Assembly (NCBI GenBank): GCA_028554755.1
Contig: JAPTOF010000014.1
Coordinates: forward strand, 5,828,001 to 5,892,000
DNA length: 64,000 bases
Source: Cordia subcordata
Taxonomy: Eukaryota; Streptophyta; Magnoliopsida; Boraginales; Cordiaceae
Reading direction: 5' to 3'
Below are positions 22,394-34,199 of this stretch, piece by piece; the stretch's first letter is position 1; each line of letters opens with the position of its first letter. The notes below the pieces were generated by a model. That model worked only from the letters and a program-made list of their open reading frames with translations, searched no databases and was not told the DNA's origin. The position numbers were made by a program, and so were the translations under genes.

Positions 22394-22905
22394 TGTTGGA
22401 AAATCAGGACGCATAACATACACTCACGCAGCGGAATTAAATCACAAGTAACGAGAAAAGAATACGCACTATTAAACGTGGTTCAGCCCTCTGCCTACGT
22501 CCACGATCCCCTCTGGGATAAATTCCACTATTCAACAATAATGGGATTACAACTCAGGTGGTGACTTTTTGTACGGACAGAAAAGTCTAAACCCTCCCCC
22601 ACAGAGTTCTTATAATGGTTCTATCCTCAACAGGACTAAAACGAATATAAGATACTCTTGATGCTCTCAAGCTCTCTCCCACACCCCCATGGGGTGTGGC
22701 CCTAAGGCACTCTCCTAAGGCACACCTTATACAACTAATGCAAGAGTTCTATTTATAGAGGAGATTTTCTTGTCCTCTAAGACAAAAGATTTTCTCATCT
22801 ATCAATCCTACCATAATTAAGATTCTTACCATAACTAGAATTTTAATTCTCATTAAAATTCTTTCCTAATTTTTATGGGCTTGGACTTTGAGCCATAACC
22901 CAACA
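22394..22905 (-). repeat. 3' LTR of the non-autonomous element
   Basis: 512 bp, almost identical to 23736-24229. The two differ by an 18- to 20-base stretch near 22506-22540 (gatcccctctgggataaatt) that is reduced in the other copy, plus scattered substitutions. Confidence 0.93.
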
Positions 22906-23720
22906 AATTCCTCCCTTGACGAAAAGTCCGAAGCTTCTTTGCCGCAACTGGAACCTTTTCACAGTCTTCATGCTGGAGCCCTTGCTTGACAACACTCTTC
23001 ACGGCAGCAGCTACCAACACATCTTAGTAGGTTTTCGGAGTCATCCTCAACATCCCTCTTCATGCTGTCTAACCTCAACCTCTTAAGGTTGTTTGCGTCC
23101 TCCCTCGACACAAGGCATCTCGGACGTGGTCTTCTCTTCCAACAGTAGCATTCCTTATCAATCGTCTGGCCAGGACTCTGATTGTTCAGCTACGTAGACT
23201 CTCTGCGCGTGACTCCTCTCTCGAATCGAACCTTCTTCAACTAGTCTACTCATCCAAACTTCTCTCCTCTAGAAGTTTGTTCACTAGTCAGCTAACTGTG
23301 TTTGCTCGTATAATGCTTCGAAGACTTTCGCAGAATTTCATCACCACTTCATTGTTTTACCCAATTTCTAGGCTCACCCACGATACATCAAGAAATTTGG
23401 CAAAACGAACCTAAAAAACGAACTCAGGACGTCGGAAAATGGTGAGAAGACCCTCGGTCAATGCGGTCAAACCCCTGCAGCCCGCTGGTCAAACCTTCTG
23501 TTTGACTGTTTGACCACAAACTCACAAAACTTGCCCTGCTTGTATCTCACAATTCGACCGTCAGATCGTTACAAAATTTTAGCAGCTTACTCTTCTCTAC
23601 GACACGAAAACATAGCAACAAACGGATCGTCGATCGGACACCGGAAAGGTTGCCAAACGTGACCAGCAGATCAGCAAATTTTTCGTTTTTTCGTGCAAAC
23701 CAGCGTCCTCCCTCCAACAA

Positions 23721-23733
23721 GGCTCTGATACCA
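23721..23733 (-). other. tRNA-Met primer-binding site
   Basis: The - strand reads tggtatcagagcc, an exact match to the usual initiator-tRNA primer site of plant LTR elements, two bases inside the 5' LTR. Confidence 0.93.
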
Positions 23734-23735
23734 CT

Positions 23736-24229
23736 TGTTGGGAAATCAGGACGCATAACATACACTCACGCAGCGGAATTAAATCACAAGTAACGAGAAA
23801 AGAATACGCACTATTAAACGTGGTTCAGCCCTCTGCCTATGTCCACGAAAAATTTCACCAATAGAAAAGAGTATTACAACCCATGTGACTTTTTGCACGG
23901 ACAGAAAAGTCTAAACCCTCCCCCATGGAGTTCTTATAATGGTTCTATCCTCAACAGGACTAGAACGAATATAAGATACTCTTGATGATCTCAGGCTCTC
24001 TCCCACACCCCCATGTGGTGTGGCCCTAAGGCACTCTCCTAAGGCACACCTTATACAACTAATGTAAGAGTTCTATTTATAGAGGAGATTTTCTTGTCCT
24101 CCAAGACAAAAGATTTTCTCATCTATCAATCCTACCATAATTAAGATTCTTACCATAACTAGAATTTTAATTCTTATTAAAATTCTTTCCTAATTTGTAT
24201 GGGCTTGGACTTTGAGCCACAACCCAACA
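23736..24229 (-). repeat. 5' LTR of the non-autonomous element
   Basis: 494 bp with TG...CA ends on the - strand. The high identity to its partner shows this is one of the younger insertions in the window. Confidence 0.93.
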
Positions 24230-24234
24230 CAAAG

Positions 24235-24984
24235 TACGACTTGGACAATGACTGCCAAAGAATGCATGCAGCTAGGGTTTTTAGGCTCTTGAAAATCTTT
24301 GCACATGGAAAGAAACATCTACCAATCCGGATCGGAGAGAGAGAGGAGAAAGGGATGGTTTAGCAAGATATAACTTGAATACCCAAGTTGGTTGATGAAA
24401 CAGCTTTTCGTAATTGGTAAACAATGGTAGTTAAGTCTGGAGACGACGAATAGGACTTAGAGCAAGCAAAAGCAAGTACTCTCAAGGTCTAATACTAAAT
24501 TTTGATTTACATTCTTGCATTCCATCGTAAGTTAAAATTTGACCAATTTCTATAATTTTGAACTACATATTACAGGTCGCATGCGAAAATTTATTTTACG
24601 GACTCACCCTCGTGATATATAACTTTTCGTGGTAGGTGAATCATCTTCTAGTGATATTTTGTTTTAGTATTCTAATAATACTAGTTTTAAAATATTAAAA
24701 TAAAACATTAGCTAGAAGATATGATTAATAACAAATTGTCGGTTAAAATTGTATTGGACAAATAGGGCTTAGGTCCTATTTTCTGTAATAACATAATAGG
24801 GCTCAAAGCACTAGAGGCTTACGACCTAGAAGAGGAACGCTAGCGGCTACCAAGCGCCGCAAAGTGTTGGGATTTATGGAAGGAAAGTATAGTGTATAAG
24901 TAAATGCAGAGCAAAAATTCCATTATCTAAGATCGCAGAGTTCCAATGAATACACTTTGGGACATGCGCTCAAGATTGTCTATT
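24235..24984 (-). promoter_or_regulatory. Displaced upstream region of MSL copy 2
   Basis: 24235-24520 is an inverted match to the copy 1 leader (about 7900-7600), including the GA-rich tract at 24335. 24520-24720 matches further upstream copy 1 sequence (aaaacattagctagaagat against the reverse of 6230-6300). These promoter-like parts now lie 2.3 kb from the copy 2 ATG. I see nothing recognisable in 24740-24984. Confidence 0.6.
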
Positions 24985-25572
24985 GTTATCGATGGCAGCA
25001 CATTTATAAAGGTGTCTTCCTTCTCCAGTGAGAAGATAAGCAAGATATGCTCCAACCCAAACATCCAATTCCTCACTATCATACACGCATCCTACCCTCA
25101 CCTCATCATATTCTTGGGGAGTACCATTTCTACTGGAAGGTGAAACTCTGTTGGGTGAATTCCTGTAAGATGAGCTGACAGGAACAGTTTTGACACTATC
25201 TTCAGCCAACTTGATTGTGCTATTGTTTGGTGACTCCACTACTCTCGATTTGGGCCTGGAATATGCGGAGGTTGCTCCTGATCTTCGCCGGAAAGAAGTA
25301 TCAGTTGGCGGTTTAGGAGGCAGGTTCTGGCCTGGACTTAAATGTGATCCCGGGAGAAGACATGCTCATCTGTATTGCAGATGTGCTACTCCCTTGCTTT
25401 TTTACCTCAATACGTGGAGCTTTTCTCTGACATGGCCAGCGGAATTAGAGTCTGAAACAGATTCAGAAACTTCACTTCAATTACTTGTTCTTGAAGTCTC
25501 TTCTGTTCGCGGGATCTCAACAACAACTACGTGGGAATCTACATTCTTTTTCGGGCCGCCTTCACCTTCCAT
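24985..25572 (-). pseudogene. MSL10-like: MscS-like channel copy 3, 5' fragment of exon 1
   Basis: From the ATG at 25572 the - strand matches copy 1 exon 1 for about 460 bases: MEGEGGPKK, then a stop after about 30 codons, then the same frame-shifted words as copy 1. A clear open part (25239-25110) encodes ESPNNSTIKLAEDSVKTVPV. All membrane segments, the pore and every other exon are missing. Downstream of about 25110 the frame stays open for some 45 residues with no MSL similarity (DEELDVWVGAYLAYLL-like). It cannot make a channel. Confidence 0.85.
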
Positions 25573-27130
25573 GAAAACTTATCTATCTCTCTGCCAACAA
25601 TGTTTGACAACTTTAGGATGATCAACGTAAAAAATGGGGGAACGTTCCCGACTTCAGATTCTCGATAAATCTAAGTATTGTATGTAATATGAGACATACC
25701 CCTTTTGCTTTAGAACTAGGAATCGGATGATACAATATTACAAGTTGGACAATGACTGCCAAAGAATGCAGCTAATCGAGATTTTTAAGGCTCTTGAAAG
25801 TCTTTGCAGAAAGGAAATAAGAAGCATGTACGAATGTGGGCTCAGAGAGAGAGAGAGAGAGTTGAAAGAGATGGTTTAGTAAGTTATGGAAATTGAATAC
25901 TCAAGTTGGTGAGTGAAACAAATTTTTGAGATGGAAAAATAATGGCAATTTATGTCGGGACACAAGGAATAGGACATAGAACAAGTGAACAACTAGTTTA
26001 TGATTGTTTTTCAGCAGCCAAAAAGCAGCAGCCTCCTCAAGGTCTACTAATAAATTTAAAAGGAGCAAGTTTGGACCAGCCTCGTAAGCATGCACCTAAC
26101 CCACTTTATAAAGTATTGGGTGATTAACATTCTTGCAAGCCATCATAAGATGAGTTTAATTTGTCCAACTTCTATAATCTTGAACTACCTACTATATTTC
26201 GCGTGCAAAAATGCACTTCATTCTTGTGGCCTAGAGAAAGTATACATTATTGTTGGGAATTGAGGTGCTGGAACGAAGTACAAATTAGAAAAAAATATAA
26301 AATGATGAATGCTATAATATTCTATATTAGTTTGTGGGGTAACTCATGACTTGTTTATAAGTAAGTGGTGAGAGTATAACTAATAACTTGGATTAACTAT
26401 TTTGGACTAATTGATTAGAGGCTCAAGTACTTATTAGTTATGCCTACAATACCAATCTTGCTCACGAGCCTGAGGGTCTGGGCGACAAACACAATATTTA
26501 ACGTAATTAATGTCCACTTAGAATATGGGCCAGACTTCACAGTAACTTTTAATGTGATTAATGTGCACTCACAATAATACTTTGTTTAGTAGTTTTAAAA
26601 TATTAGTATAAAACATTAATCAGAAGATGTTCTAATAATCCGAGTTTTCGACTTTTTCCCACCTTTTGTATGCGTTGACTCACTTGACACAAATGAAGAC
26701 GCGCATGAAGGGAACTCAAACAGCAAGCCCACCATATTAATTTAGCGACAATATTTATTCTCAGTTAAAAGAGGAAGGATGTTCATTTATAAATAGAAAA
26801 GTCAAAGAAAGTGAAAAGAAGGAAAAAAAGGAGGAAAAAAAAAAAAAAGAACCCCTCGTATCTTGGTTGCTCAATAATGTAAATTGAAAATTGTTCCTCA
26901 CTTCTATTGCCCAAAATGGTAATTTAGGATGCATGTCGAAAAATTGCTTTGGTAATCCATGGAAAGGGAAGAACTTATTAGACCCCGCTTTTTGCGTTGT
27001 TGCTTTAGCTTTCTTTATCTAGATGTCATAATCCTACTCTGTATACTTGCCTGGAAAATTATCTACCTTAGTTTAGCAAAACCATGATATCCATTCGATT
27101 TTGATAATTTGTTAATGATTTGAAATGAAT
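25573..27130 (-). repeat. Inverted duplicate of the MSL copy 1 upstream region
   Basis: Reading the - strand from 27130 to 25573 gives, in order, the sequence of about 5700-8138: the block around atcgaatggatatcatgg, the agtcaaaa-rich tract, the direct-repeat MITE region, the gataaagtggggttag segment and the CT-rich leader. Divergence is moderate with small indels. No gene lies in it. Confidence 0.8.
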
Positions 27131-27419
27131 CGTGTGTTAGGTTCGAATTCTTTAACTTGCAGAGTGAGATTTATTGTTGTAAATTTAAAAAATAGTTACT
27201 TAAGTTTTGGATTTATGGACGAATAATGATAAATTTTAGTGATCACTTAAACTTTGTGACTATCTGTTCACTAGTAACTTACAGATCTTCCATTGTCATT
27301 ACCATCAGATTTACTAAGACGACAGAATTAACTGACAAATGCTTTTACTGATGGAAAGATTTTGAGAATCCGTCAATCATTCCTATTTTCCTATGAATTT
27401 GTGACAGAAACTTTCCGTA
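27131..27419. other. Unassigned spacer
   Basis: No gene or repeat boundary recognised here. Confidence 0.4.
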
Positions 27420-29690
27420 GAAAATCAAAAAATTTTTTTTATAAAGAATGACGTGCGCTCTTACGAATAAATCAACATAAAGAAATATAAAGTCCAAGAG
27501 TAATGAAAGAATGCAGATTTGCAAGATTATGCCCTGAAAAACAAACTATTATATGCAACTGACTCAAACCCAAGTGAACAATAAAATAACGAAGAGCTAG
27601 TAGAACAATGTGTGTGAATGTGGAGGCTGAAAAGTCTACATTCAAATAGTACAGAAGGAAGATGTTTGCGTGTATTAGTTACAAGGTCAAAGTCAAACCT
27701 AAAGTTAGAGTTCCTATGGTGGTGAGAGACGTGACCTTTTCCTCTTTAATATTTGTTTGTCAAAGATTTGTGTTGTAATAAGTTTTTGATTTTGCATATG
27801 ACTTGCACGATTCTCAAAAGTGATAAAGAACACTAATGGGGTCTACAGAAGTAGCTCAAATATTGAAATTATTTTTAAAAGTGATTATCTGATTTTGAAT
27901 TACGTGAGGAACTGAAAATTATATTTCGTATAGAAGGTTTATAATAAGAAAAAGGATCACTGTAGAGGATTATTTTGTACAATCACGGATAATGTTAATT
28001 GGGGCGCTAATAACTTGCAAAACCAGAAGCCGAAATAAGCAGTGAAAAACTTTGACACCGGTATAACAAAGGTTTATAATAAGAAAAAGGAGCACTGTAG
28101 AGGATTATTAAGTACAATCACGGATAATGTTAAGTGGGGCGCTGATAACTTGCAAAACCAGAAGTTGAAATAAGCAGCGAAAATCCTTGATACCGGCGTA
28201 ATGTCGGTCAAAGAGATGGAAATTGAGAGTAAAGCTATGGGACGGGTTTAGAGCAAACCGTTGCTGCAATAGGGGTAGGCTTAAGTGTATAGGTTTTGTA
28301 TATGTGCTATGTGTAATTCATGATCTTCCTCTCTTGGTGAGTGTCATGCTTTTATAAGGTCTAGGACGGGAGAGTCCTTTACACCTTCAGGTTCCTGACC
28401 ACATTCTAAGGAATCTCTGCTAGCTATTGTGTCCAGCTTTATCGTGTTGAGATCATACATATCTTTTCTTGTGTATATCCAAAGAAGAGGTCAAGTTGAT
28501 CCGCAATTGTAGTCATGCTCTAATATTCTAGAAGTATAAAACAATAATCATACGTCAAGATCCCAGGCCTTGACCTTGGGCTTTTCATAAACTTTTCATA
28601 GAAAATCATAATTTTTCTTTTTTATAAAGAATGATGTGTGCTATTACGAATAAACCAACATAAAGAAATATAAAGTCCAAGAGTAATGAACCAATGCAGA
28701 TTTACAAGATTATGTGCTGAAAAACAAACTATTATATGCAACTTACTCAAACCCAAGTGGATTATAAAATAACGAAGCGCTAGTAGAACAATGTGTGTGA
28801 ATGTGGAGGCCGAAAAATCTACATTCACATAGTATAGAAGGAAGATGTTTACGTGTATTAATTACAAGGTCAAAGTCAAACCTAAAATTAGAGTTCCTAT
28901 GGTGGTAAGAGACATGACCTTTTTTCTATTTAATATTCGTTTCTCAAAGATTTGTGTTGTAATAAGTTTTTGATTTTGCATAAGACTTGCATGATTCTCA
29001 AAAGTGATAAAGAGCACTAATGAGGTCTCCAGAAGGAGCTCAAATATTGAAATTATATTTTAAAAGTGATTATCTGATTTTGAATTACGTGAGGGACCGA
29101 AGATTATATTTGGTGTAAAAGGTTTATAAAAAAGAAAAAGGAATACTATAGAGAATAATTTCTACAATGATGGATAATGTTAATTGGGGTGCCAATAACC
29201 TGCAAAACTTGACGACGAGATAAGCGGCGAAAATCCTTGACACCGGTGTGGTGTCGGCCAAAAATACTCTAACACTCAAGTCAGTATCAGATTGTCTATG
29301 TCAATTGAGAGTAAAGCTACAGAATAGGTTTAGAGCAAACCATAGCTGCAACAGGGGTAGGCTTAAGTGTGTAGGCTATGTGTATGTGCTGCATGTAATT
29401 TTACGATCCTCTTCTCCTGGTGTGCCATGCTTTTATAACCTCTAGGACGGAGGAGTCCTTTACACCTTTAGGTTCCTGACCGTATTGCAATGAATCTTTG
29501 CTAGTTATTGTGCCCAACTCTAATCATGTTGAGATCATGCATATCTTTTCTTGTGCATATCTAAGGGAGAGATCAAGTTGATCTTTAATTATAGTCATGC
29601 TCTAATATTCTAGAAGCATAGAACGATAATCGTACGTCAAGATCCCAGGTCTTGACCCTGGGCTTTCCAATATATGGTTCAACAAATGGG
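27420..29690. repeat. Tandem duplication of a unit of about 1.1-1.2 kb
   Basis: Unit 1 (about 27420-28585) and unit 2 (about 28600-29680) share long matches such as ccaacataaagaaatataaa, caaagtcaaacctaaa and ctaatattctagaag, with perhaps 90 percent identity by eye. There is no long open frame. Possibly an unclassified transposon or LTR pair with no interior left. Each unit ends with cccaggtcttgaccctgggct-type sequence, a small palindrome. Confidence 0.85.
27928..28200. repeat. Nested 130-bp tandem duplication inside unit 1
   Basis: aaggtttataataagaaaaa, gcactgtagaggattatt and cacggataatgttaa recur at a spacing of about 132 bases. Unit 2 of the larger repeat has only one copy (about 29118-29245), so this duplication arose after the larger one. 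Confidence 0.85.
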
Positions 29691-30126
29691 GCCTTGGCCC
29701 AAACATAATATGGACCCTCTAAGGTCCAGCAATTTTGGCCCAAACAAGCACCATGTGCAATTTCATAGAGGCCGTTTATTTCCTTTTTCTCAAAGAACTT
29801 TTATAAACTATCTTCAATTAATGGAATGGGAAGATAGCTAATCGATGGAGTTTGATTAAGGAGGCATGAAAGTTAGGTGAAGTAGCCATTTTTATTAATT
29901 AATGGCATAGTCAAAACAATTCAAGCAACCATGGCTGCTTGAAATTATAATGTAGTACAATGGTTGGTCAAAGGATGCATATGTGCTATAGCCTGCTTGA
30001 TAATTAAATTTAGTTTGGTTATCAAGTTTATACATTTTATAATTTGACAATTCAGGACCAAAAAGAAAGGCCCCTACACTGTTAGGCGAGTCTTTTCCTT
30101 GTCTAGTATACTTCTTTTAGTAACCA
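29691..30126. repeat. Dispersed repeats: inverted match to 3480-3600 and direct match to 1-100
   Basis: 29860-29900 (gaggcatgaaagttaggtga) is the reverse of sequence near 3525-3545. 29909-30004 is the direct copy of 1-100. 30005-30126 shows nothing recognisable. Confidence 0.6.
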
Positions 30127-30979
30127 TTAGTGTGGAACGACCGAGCAGTGCGCGGTTTACGCGTGCTAGTGTATTTGTATTCTGATATTATATTAATATA
30201 TTAAGATAGCAGATCAATTATAAATTGTAAAATTGATTTTGAAGTGAATGGATTTTTCTGTGTGAATAATTTAGACATAATTAAATTTTCTATGATGCTG
30301 GACATGGTCCTCAGTAGTTGGTATTTTTATAACATGAAAGAAATTGGTGCCACTTCCAAAAGGCAATCATAGCATTAGTAAATTAAGCAATAAGAATAGG
30401 AAAATGAAATATGATGAATCATATAATTAGTTATTACTGAAAAAGGCTAATCACCATATTGTGCCAAATAAAATGACAATATCAAAATGTGGGAAATCCA
30501 AGCAAGTACTTAGTTGAGTATTATTTTTATAGTCCATTGTCCAACAGAGCAATTACAAAGAAGAATATGCAACTGCTTGGCTTTCAACCACGATGAGCTT
30601 TAAGTATGTGAACTTCAATGCCATACATTTGCAGGCAAAGTAAACACAAAAAATGCAAAAGCAGGTCATTGCATGGGTGATATCTTCCTTTGTTTGTCAG
30701 CAAACATATTAGCTAAATCCAAAATTTCATCCATCACATATTGAAGAGTAGCGCCTTAAATCTCTGTTACAAAGAGTAAAAAGATGTATGTCATTCAAAT
30801 ATGAAGGTCTAATGTTGAAAGTGTGTTTAAACGAACAAGTTAGCTAAAGATTATCTATATGATATGACAATCACAAGGATATTCACAAAAAGCAAAACTA
30901 GTGATTGATATTTGTAGGTGATCTAAAATTTTGCATAGCCAACTATATTATAACTTATGATGGATTGTTGTCTTCAAGA

Positions 30980-31651
30980 TTATGAGGGTATCAGGGTGAT
31001 TGAGATAACTGTGTACTGAACCTTATCTTGATGTTGGTAATCTTTCCCCCATATCTTTGCCTTTACTTCTATCTTGAAGATAGCTTTCCCCAAAGCATGC
31101 TTGATATTTTGACAAAAACTTTTGTCACCCTGTATATTAAAATGTATTAATATGGTTGGTGCTAATACTTATTTATATGAGTTGAAAGATTGAGATATTA
31201 CCATCTTGGTTTTGCTCATGATTTCCATAGGATTCATTCTTGAAAAGTTTTCAGCACTCTTATCGTACATTGTTATCGGCAATGTACCTATTTCATCTAA
31301 GGTGTGTAGATCAAGTTTGGACTTGAAATTTATATTATAACATATATCAATGGTTTACATTCAAAGTAATTTTTGATATCACAACTAAGATTGATGGATA
31401 GTATAATTTTACCATGGTTTAGACTTCTTTGTCTTCAGGCAACCAATACATTCATATTCCCAATCATAGTCTAAATCCATTAATTTTCTGTAATGTTCAC
31501 ATCCCATCACGTAGAATTGTTGGTCTTGATCAATGAGCTCTAGTTTCCCTTGAACAAGAAACTTATTCAGTTGCTTATTGAAGTCCAGGGTAGGGCGAGG
31601 AAGTGGTGAGGAAAAAAAGATTAGAAATATTATGGGTACATTAAAAAACAA
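30980..31651 (-). pseudogene. RPA1-like single-strand DNA binding protein, C-terminal exons
   Basis: Three exon-like pieces on the - strand. 31651-31409 encodes FYVMGCEHYRKLMDLDYDW followed by YECIGC, a zinc-ribbon of the RPA1 C-terminal domain in which the second Cys is Tyr. 31321-31202 (40 codons, AG and GT borders) encodes LDEIGTLPITMYDKSAE, and 31129-30980 encodes GKAIFKIEVKAK up to a stop, as in the last OB-fold. Exons 2 and 3 join in phase. The first does not join the second in frame as read, so I call it broken. Plant Helitrons often carry RPA-like genes; a host origin is the alternative. Confidence 0.6.
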
Positions 31652-32640
31652 TAAACATGAAGGTGTAGATTTTGAGTTCTTACACTATGATTACGCAAGA
31701 CATCAACAATTGATAGAACACTGCTTAGTGTGAGAGAAGAGCTTCTCGTGCTATGAGTCCTCTAACTCTTTTTGGCAACTATATCGTCGAGCATCGCTTG
31801 ATTCTTATTACTCCTGTGGGAAATAAATATTGCCAATGTTCATGATGTTTACAAATTATAAAGCATATGATAGAAATTACAAAGGAAAGATTTAGAGATA
31901 AATGGATATATTTGACTGAGATTCATATAGAACTTTTATTCTAGATTGCCAATGCTAAAATTTAATCTATTCATTGAAAAACAAAGATTTAAGTGATCTA
32001 TATATTGCACAAGGAATTCCACCAGGAGTTGAAAGTAGACAATTATTGATACAATAAGAAAGTAATATAGTTTACTCTAAAAGACATAAACCTATAAGTA
32101 AAAGGTGGCAAAATCAATCTAAGGTGGCAAAGATGTGAGGTAAATTTAATACTTTCTTTTCCTTCCTGTTTTTGAACAAAGTAAGAGTGATATATATTGC
32201 TACAAAGCATTCACTAATAACAACTCACATAATTTAAAAGAAATATGTTGAAAACATTCTGGATATAGGTAAGAAACAAGATAAAAGAATCAATTTAGAA
32301 TTTCAAAATATAGTATAAAAAACAAATTAAAGAGATCAAATTTGTCTTTAAGGTACTCTAGATTAACTTAAGACGATAAAACTGCAACACAGCTGATAGA
32401 TCTGTCCATTTTACCTGAAAGCAAAAGTTACAGAAAATATGATAAAATCTCAAATTTGTAATCCTATGATGATTACAGTAATTAATATAGTAGTTAACAT
32501 AAGATAGAGAAGACAAAAATACAAGTTCATTGTGTATATATATATTTTTTTAAAAAAGAAAAGATCGTGAATAAATTATTTATTTTGATAATACACTATA
32601 TACAAAGAAAGGAATAAGAATAATACATGTCCATATCATT
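31652..32640. other. Spacer between RPA-like and helicase sequences
   Basis: A/T-rich, with a short AT run (32537-32548). Further degenerate RPA exons may be hidden here, but I could not place any. Confidence 0.35.
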
Positions 32641-33518
32641 GTTAGTGTGATCTAATGGAGATGGTTGCTACAATTCTGCAAGATTCAAAACCTCTTGGTA
32701 AACTACATTTTTTGTGTAGTTAACATGGACATCTTCAAAAGTAGGAGGATGGATTAGAATTTTAAATCTTTTTGAAGCTTTTGCACGTGTGAGAGCAACA
32801 TAAAGTTGTCCATGTGAAAAAACTAGTTCTCGCGGGTATAGATCAACACATTGAAGGGTTTGTTCTTGAGCTTTATTGATTGTCATTGCAAAATATAAGC
32901 GAATGGGAAAGTGTACTCTTTTAAATGGGATTGGACACTTGAGATTGTTTGTTGGTTGAAGAGGCATTTTTGGAATGAGAACATGTTTTCCTTTAAAATC
33001 TCCTTCTGCAATTACTGCATGAATGACTTGTGCGTGCAAAGTGCAACATATTAATCTTGTGCCATTACATAAACCTTCTAGGGGAACAAGGTTTTCTGAG
33101 AAGACTGATTGGGTAATTTTCTTTGAGTATGAGTTCATGTGGTGGTAATCCCGCAACAACAACTGTATTAAAAAAGTCTTCATATTGTGCATGTTGTGGA
33201 GGATCATCTGTTTTTGTTATAACTTATATATTTTCTTGATTGATCTGAAAACTTTTTTATAAGAACATCATTGATTTCGTCAATAACATCATTCTTTGGA
33301 TTTAAAATAGCTCGATTTATCACTGAGGATGTGTTGGCATTAAAATCGGAAAGTGAGGGAAATTTTTCATTGATTTGGAGATTCAAAGATGACTGAAGGT
33401 TTGTGAAAAGTATTATCATGTGATGTGGGATCATAACATTGTCATCTCTTATTTTTGGTTCAGTATCATTGCCGATTGTAAGCAAAAATTTTGTGAATGA
33501 AGGGTCATGTTGGGCTCG

Positions 33519-33555
33519 TGTAACGTCCCGATATCTTTTAAGTTAGGCTTAGAAA

Positions 33556-33597
<42 letters not shown>

Positions 33598-34199
33598 GTT
33601 GTTGTTGTTGTTGTTGTTGTTGTTTCATTCAATTGGGAAAATGGTTGGGAAATAATAGTAATAAAACAAAGTAGTAATAATAATGAAAAGAAAGAGACCT
33701 ACTTAAAATAGGTTTCTTATTAAAAAAAATAAAATTTTGACCTAACAAAAGAAAACTCCCTTATACACTTTGTAGAAAAATAGCATCTTAGGGTTCTAAG
33801 ATTGGGGCTTTGCTTACTAGGAGGAGGTTCTTCATTAGCAAAGGATTTTCATAAAAGAACAAAAGAAGGTAAGTGACTAATCCTTGCTTTTGAGATATTT
33901 AACCTCTCAATTTGTTTTTTTTTTCTTTCTTTTCATTCGTGCCACTTTGTACTGTCAGGATCATGTGAACATTGCATTTATTTATGATGATAATAAAAAC
34001 TTTAGTATGATTTAGCAAATAGGAAGATCCTTAGCATGTTTATATGTATGTATATATATTCATTCAAACCTATCATCAGCTACATGTAAAAAAAATACAT
34101 ATACATGTTGATATGTGAACCGTTGGATGTAATGTTTTAAAAAGAAAAAAAAGAAAAAAAAGAGAGAACGAAAATTACCTTTCAGTATCATGAACAGTG
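33519..34199 (+). repeat. Truncated 5' LTR of the gypsy element
   Basis: Matches 34998-35645. It contains an (ATT)n run followed by a (GTT)n run (33556-33624). Its last kilobase is missing, removed together with most of the coding region. Confidence 0.85.

Larger units (their letters stand above)
22394..24229 (-). mobile_element. Non-autonomous LTR retrotransposon (LARD/TRIM-like), TSD CAAAG
   Basis: Two near-identical LTRs (22394-22905 and 23736-24229) flank an 830-bp interior. CAAAG stands at 22389-22393 and again at 24230-24234. On the - strand the LTR starts TGTTGGGTTATGG and ends CCAACA; a tRNA-Met primer site follows the right-hand LTR, and a purine run (caagggaggaa) precedes the left-hand one. 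The interior has no gag or pol, only a short open stretch (23547-23765) with no recognised domain, so it must depend on enzymes from elsewhere. It is inserted between MSL copy 2 and its promoter. Confidence 0.95.

Noticed and set aside
30150..30175. Helitron end on the + strand (hairpin followed by CTAG and T)
   Set aside because: The hairpin would overlap the CTAG itself, and no Helitron coding sequence lies upstream on the + strand. The - strand CTAA end fits the spacing and the neighbouring genes better. Kept as an alternative.
33204..33485. A second, independent gene next to the helicase
   Set aside because: The peptide (TIGNDTEPKIRDDNV, then NPKNDVIDEIND) is the middle part of the same PIF1-type helicase, separated from the C-terminal part by a frame break.
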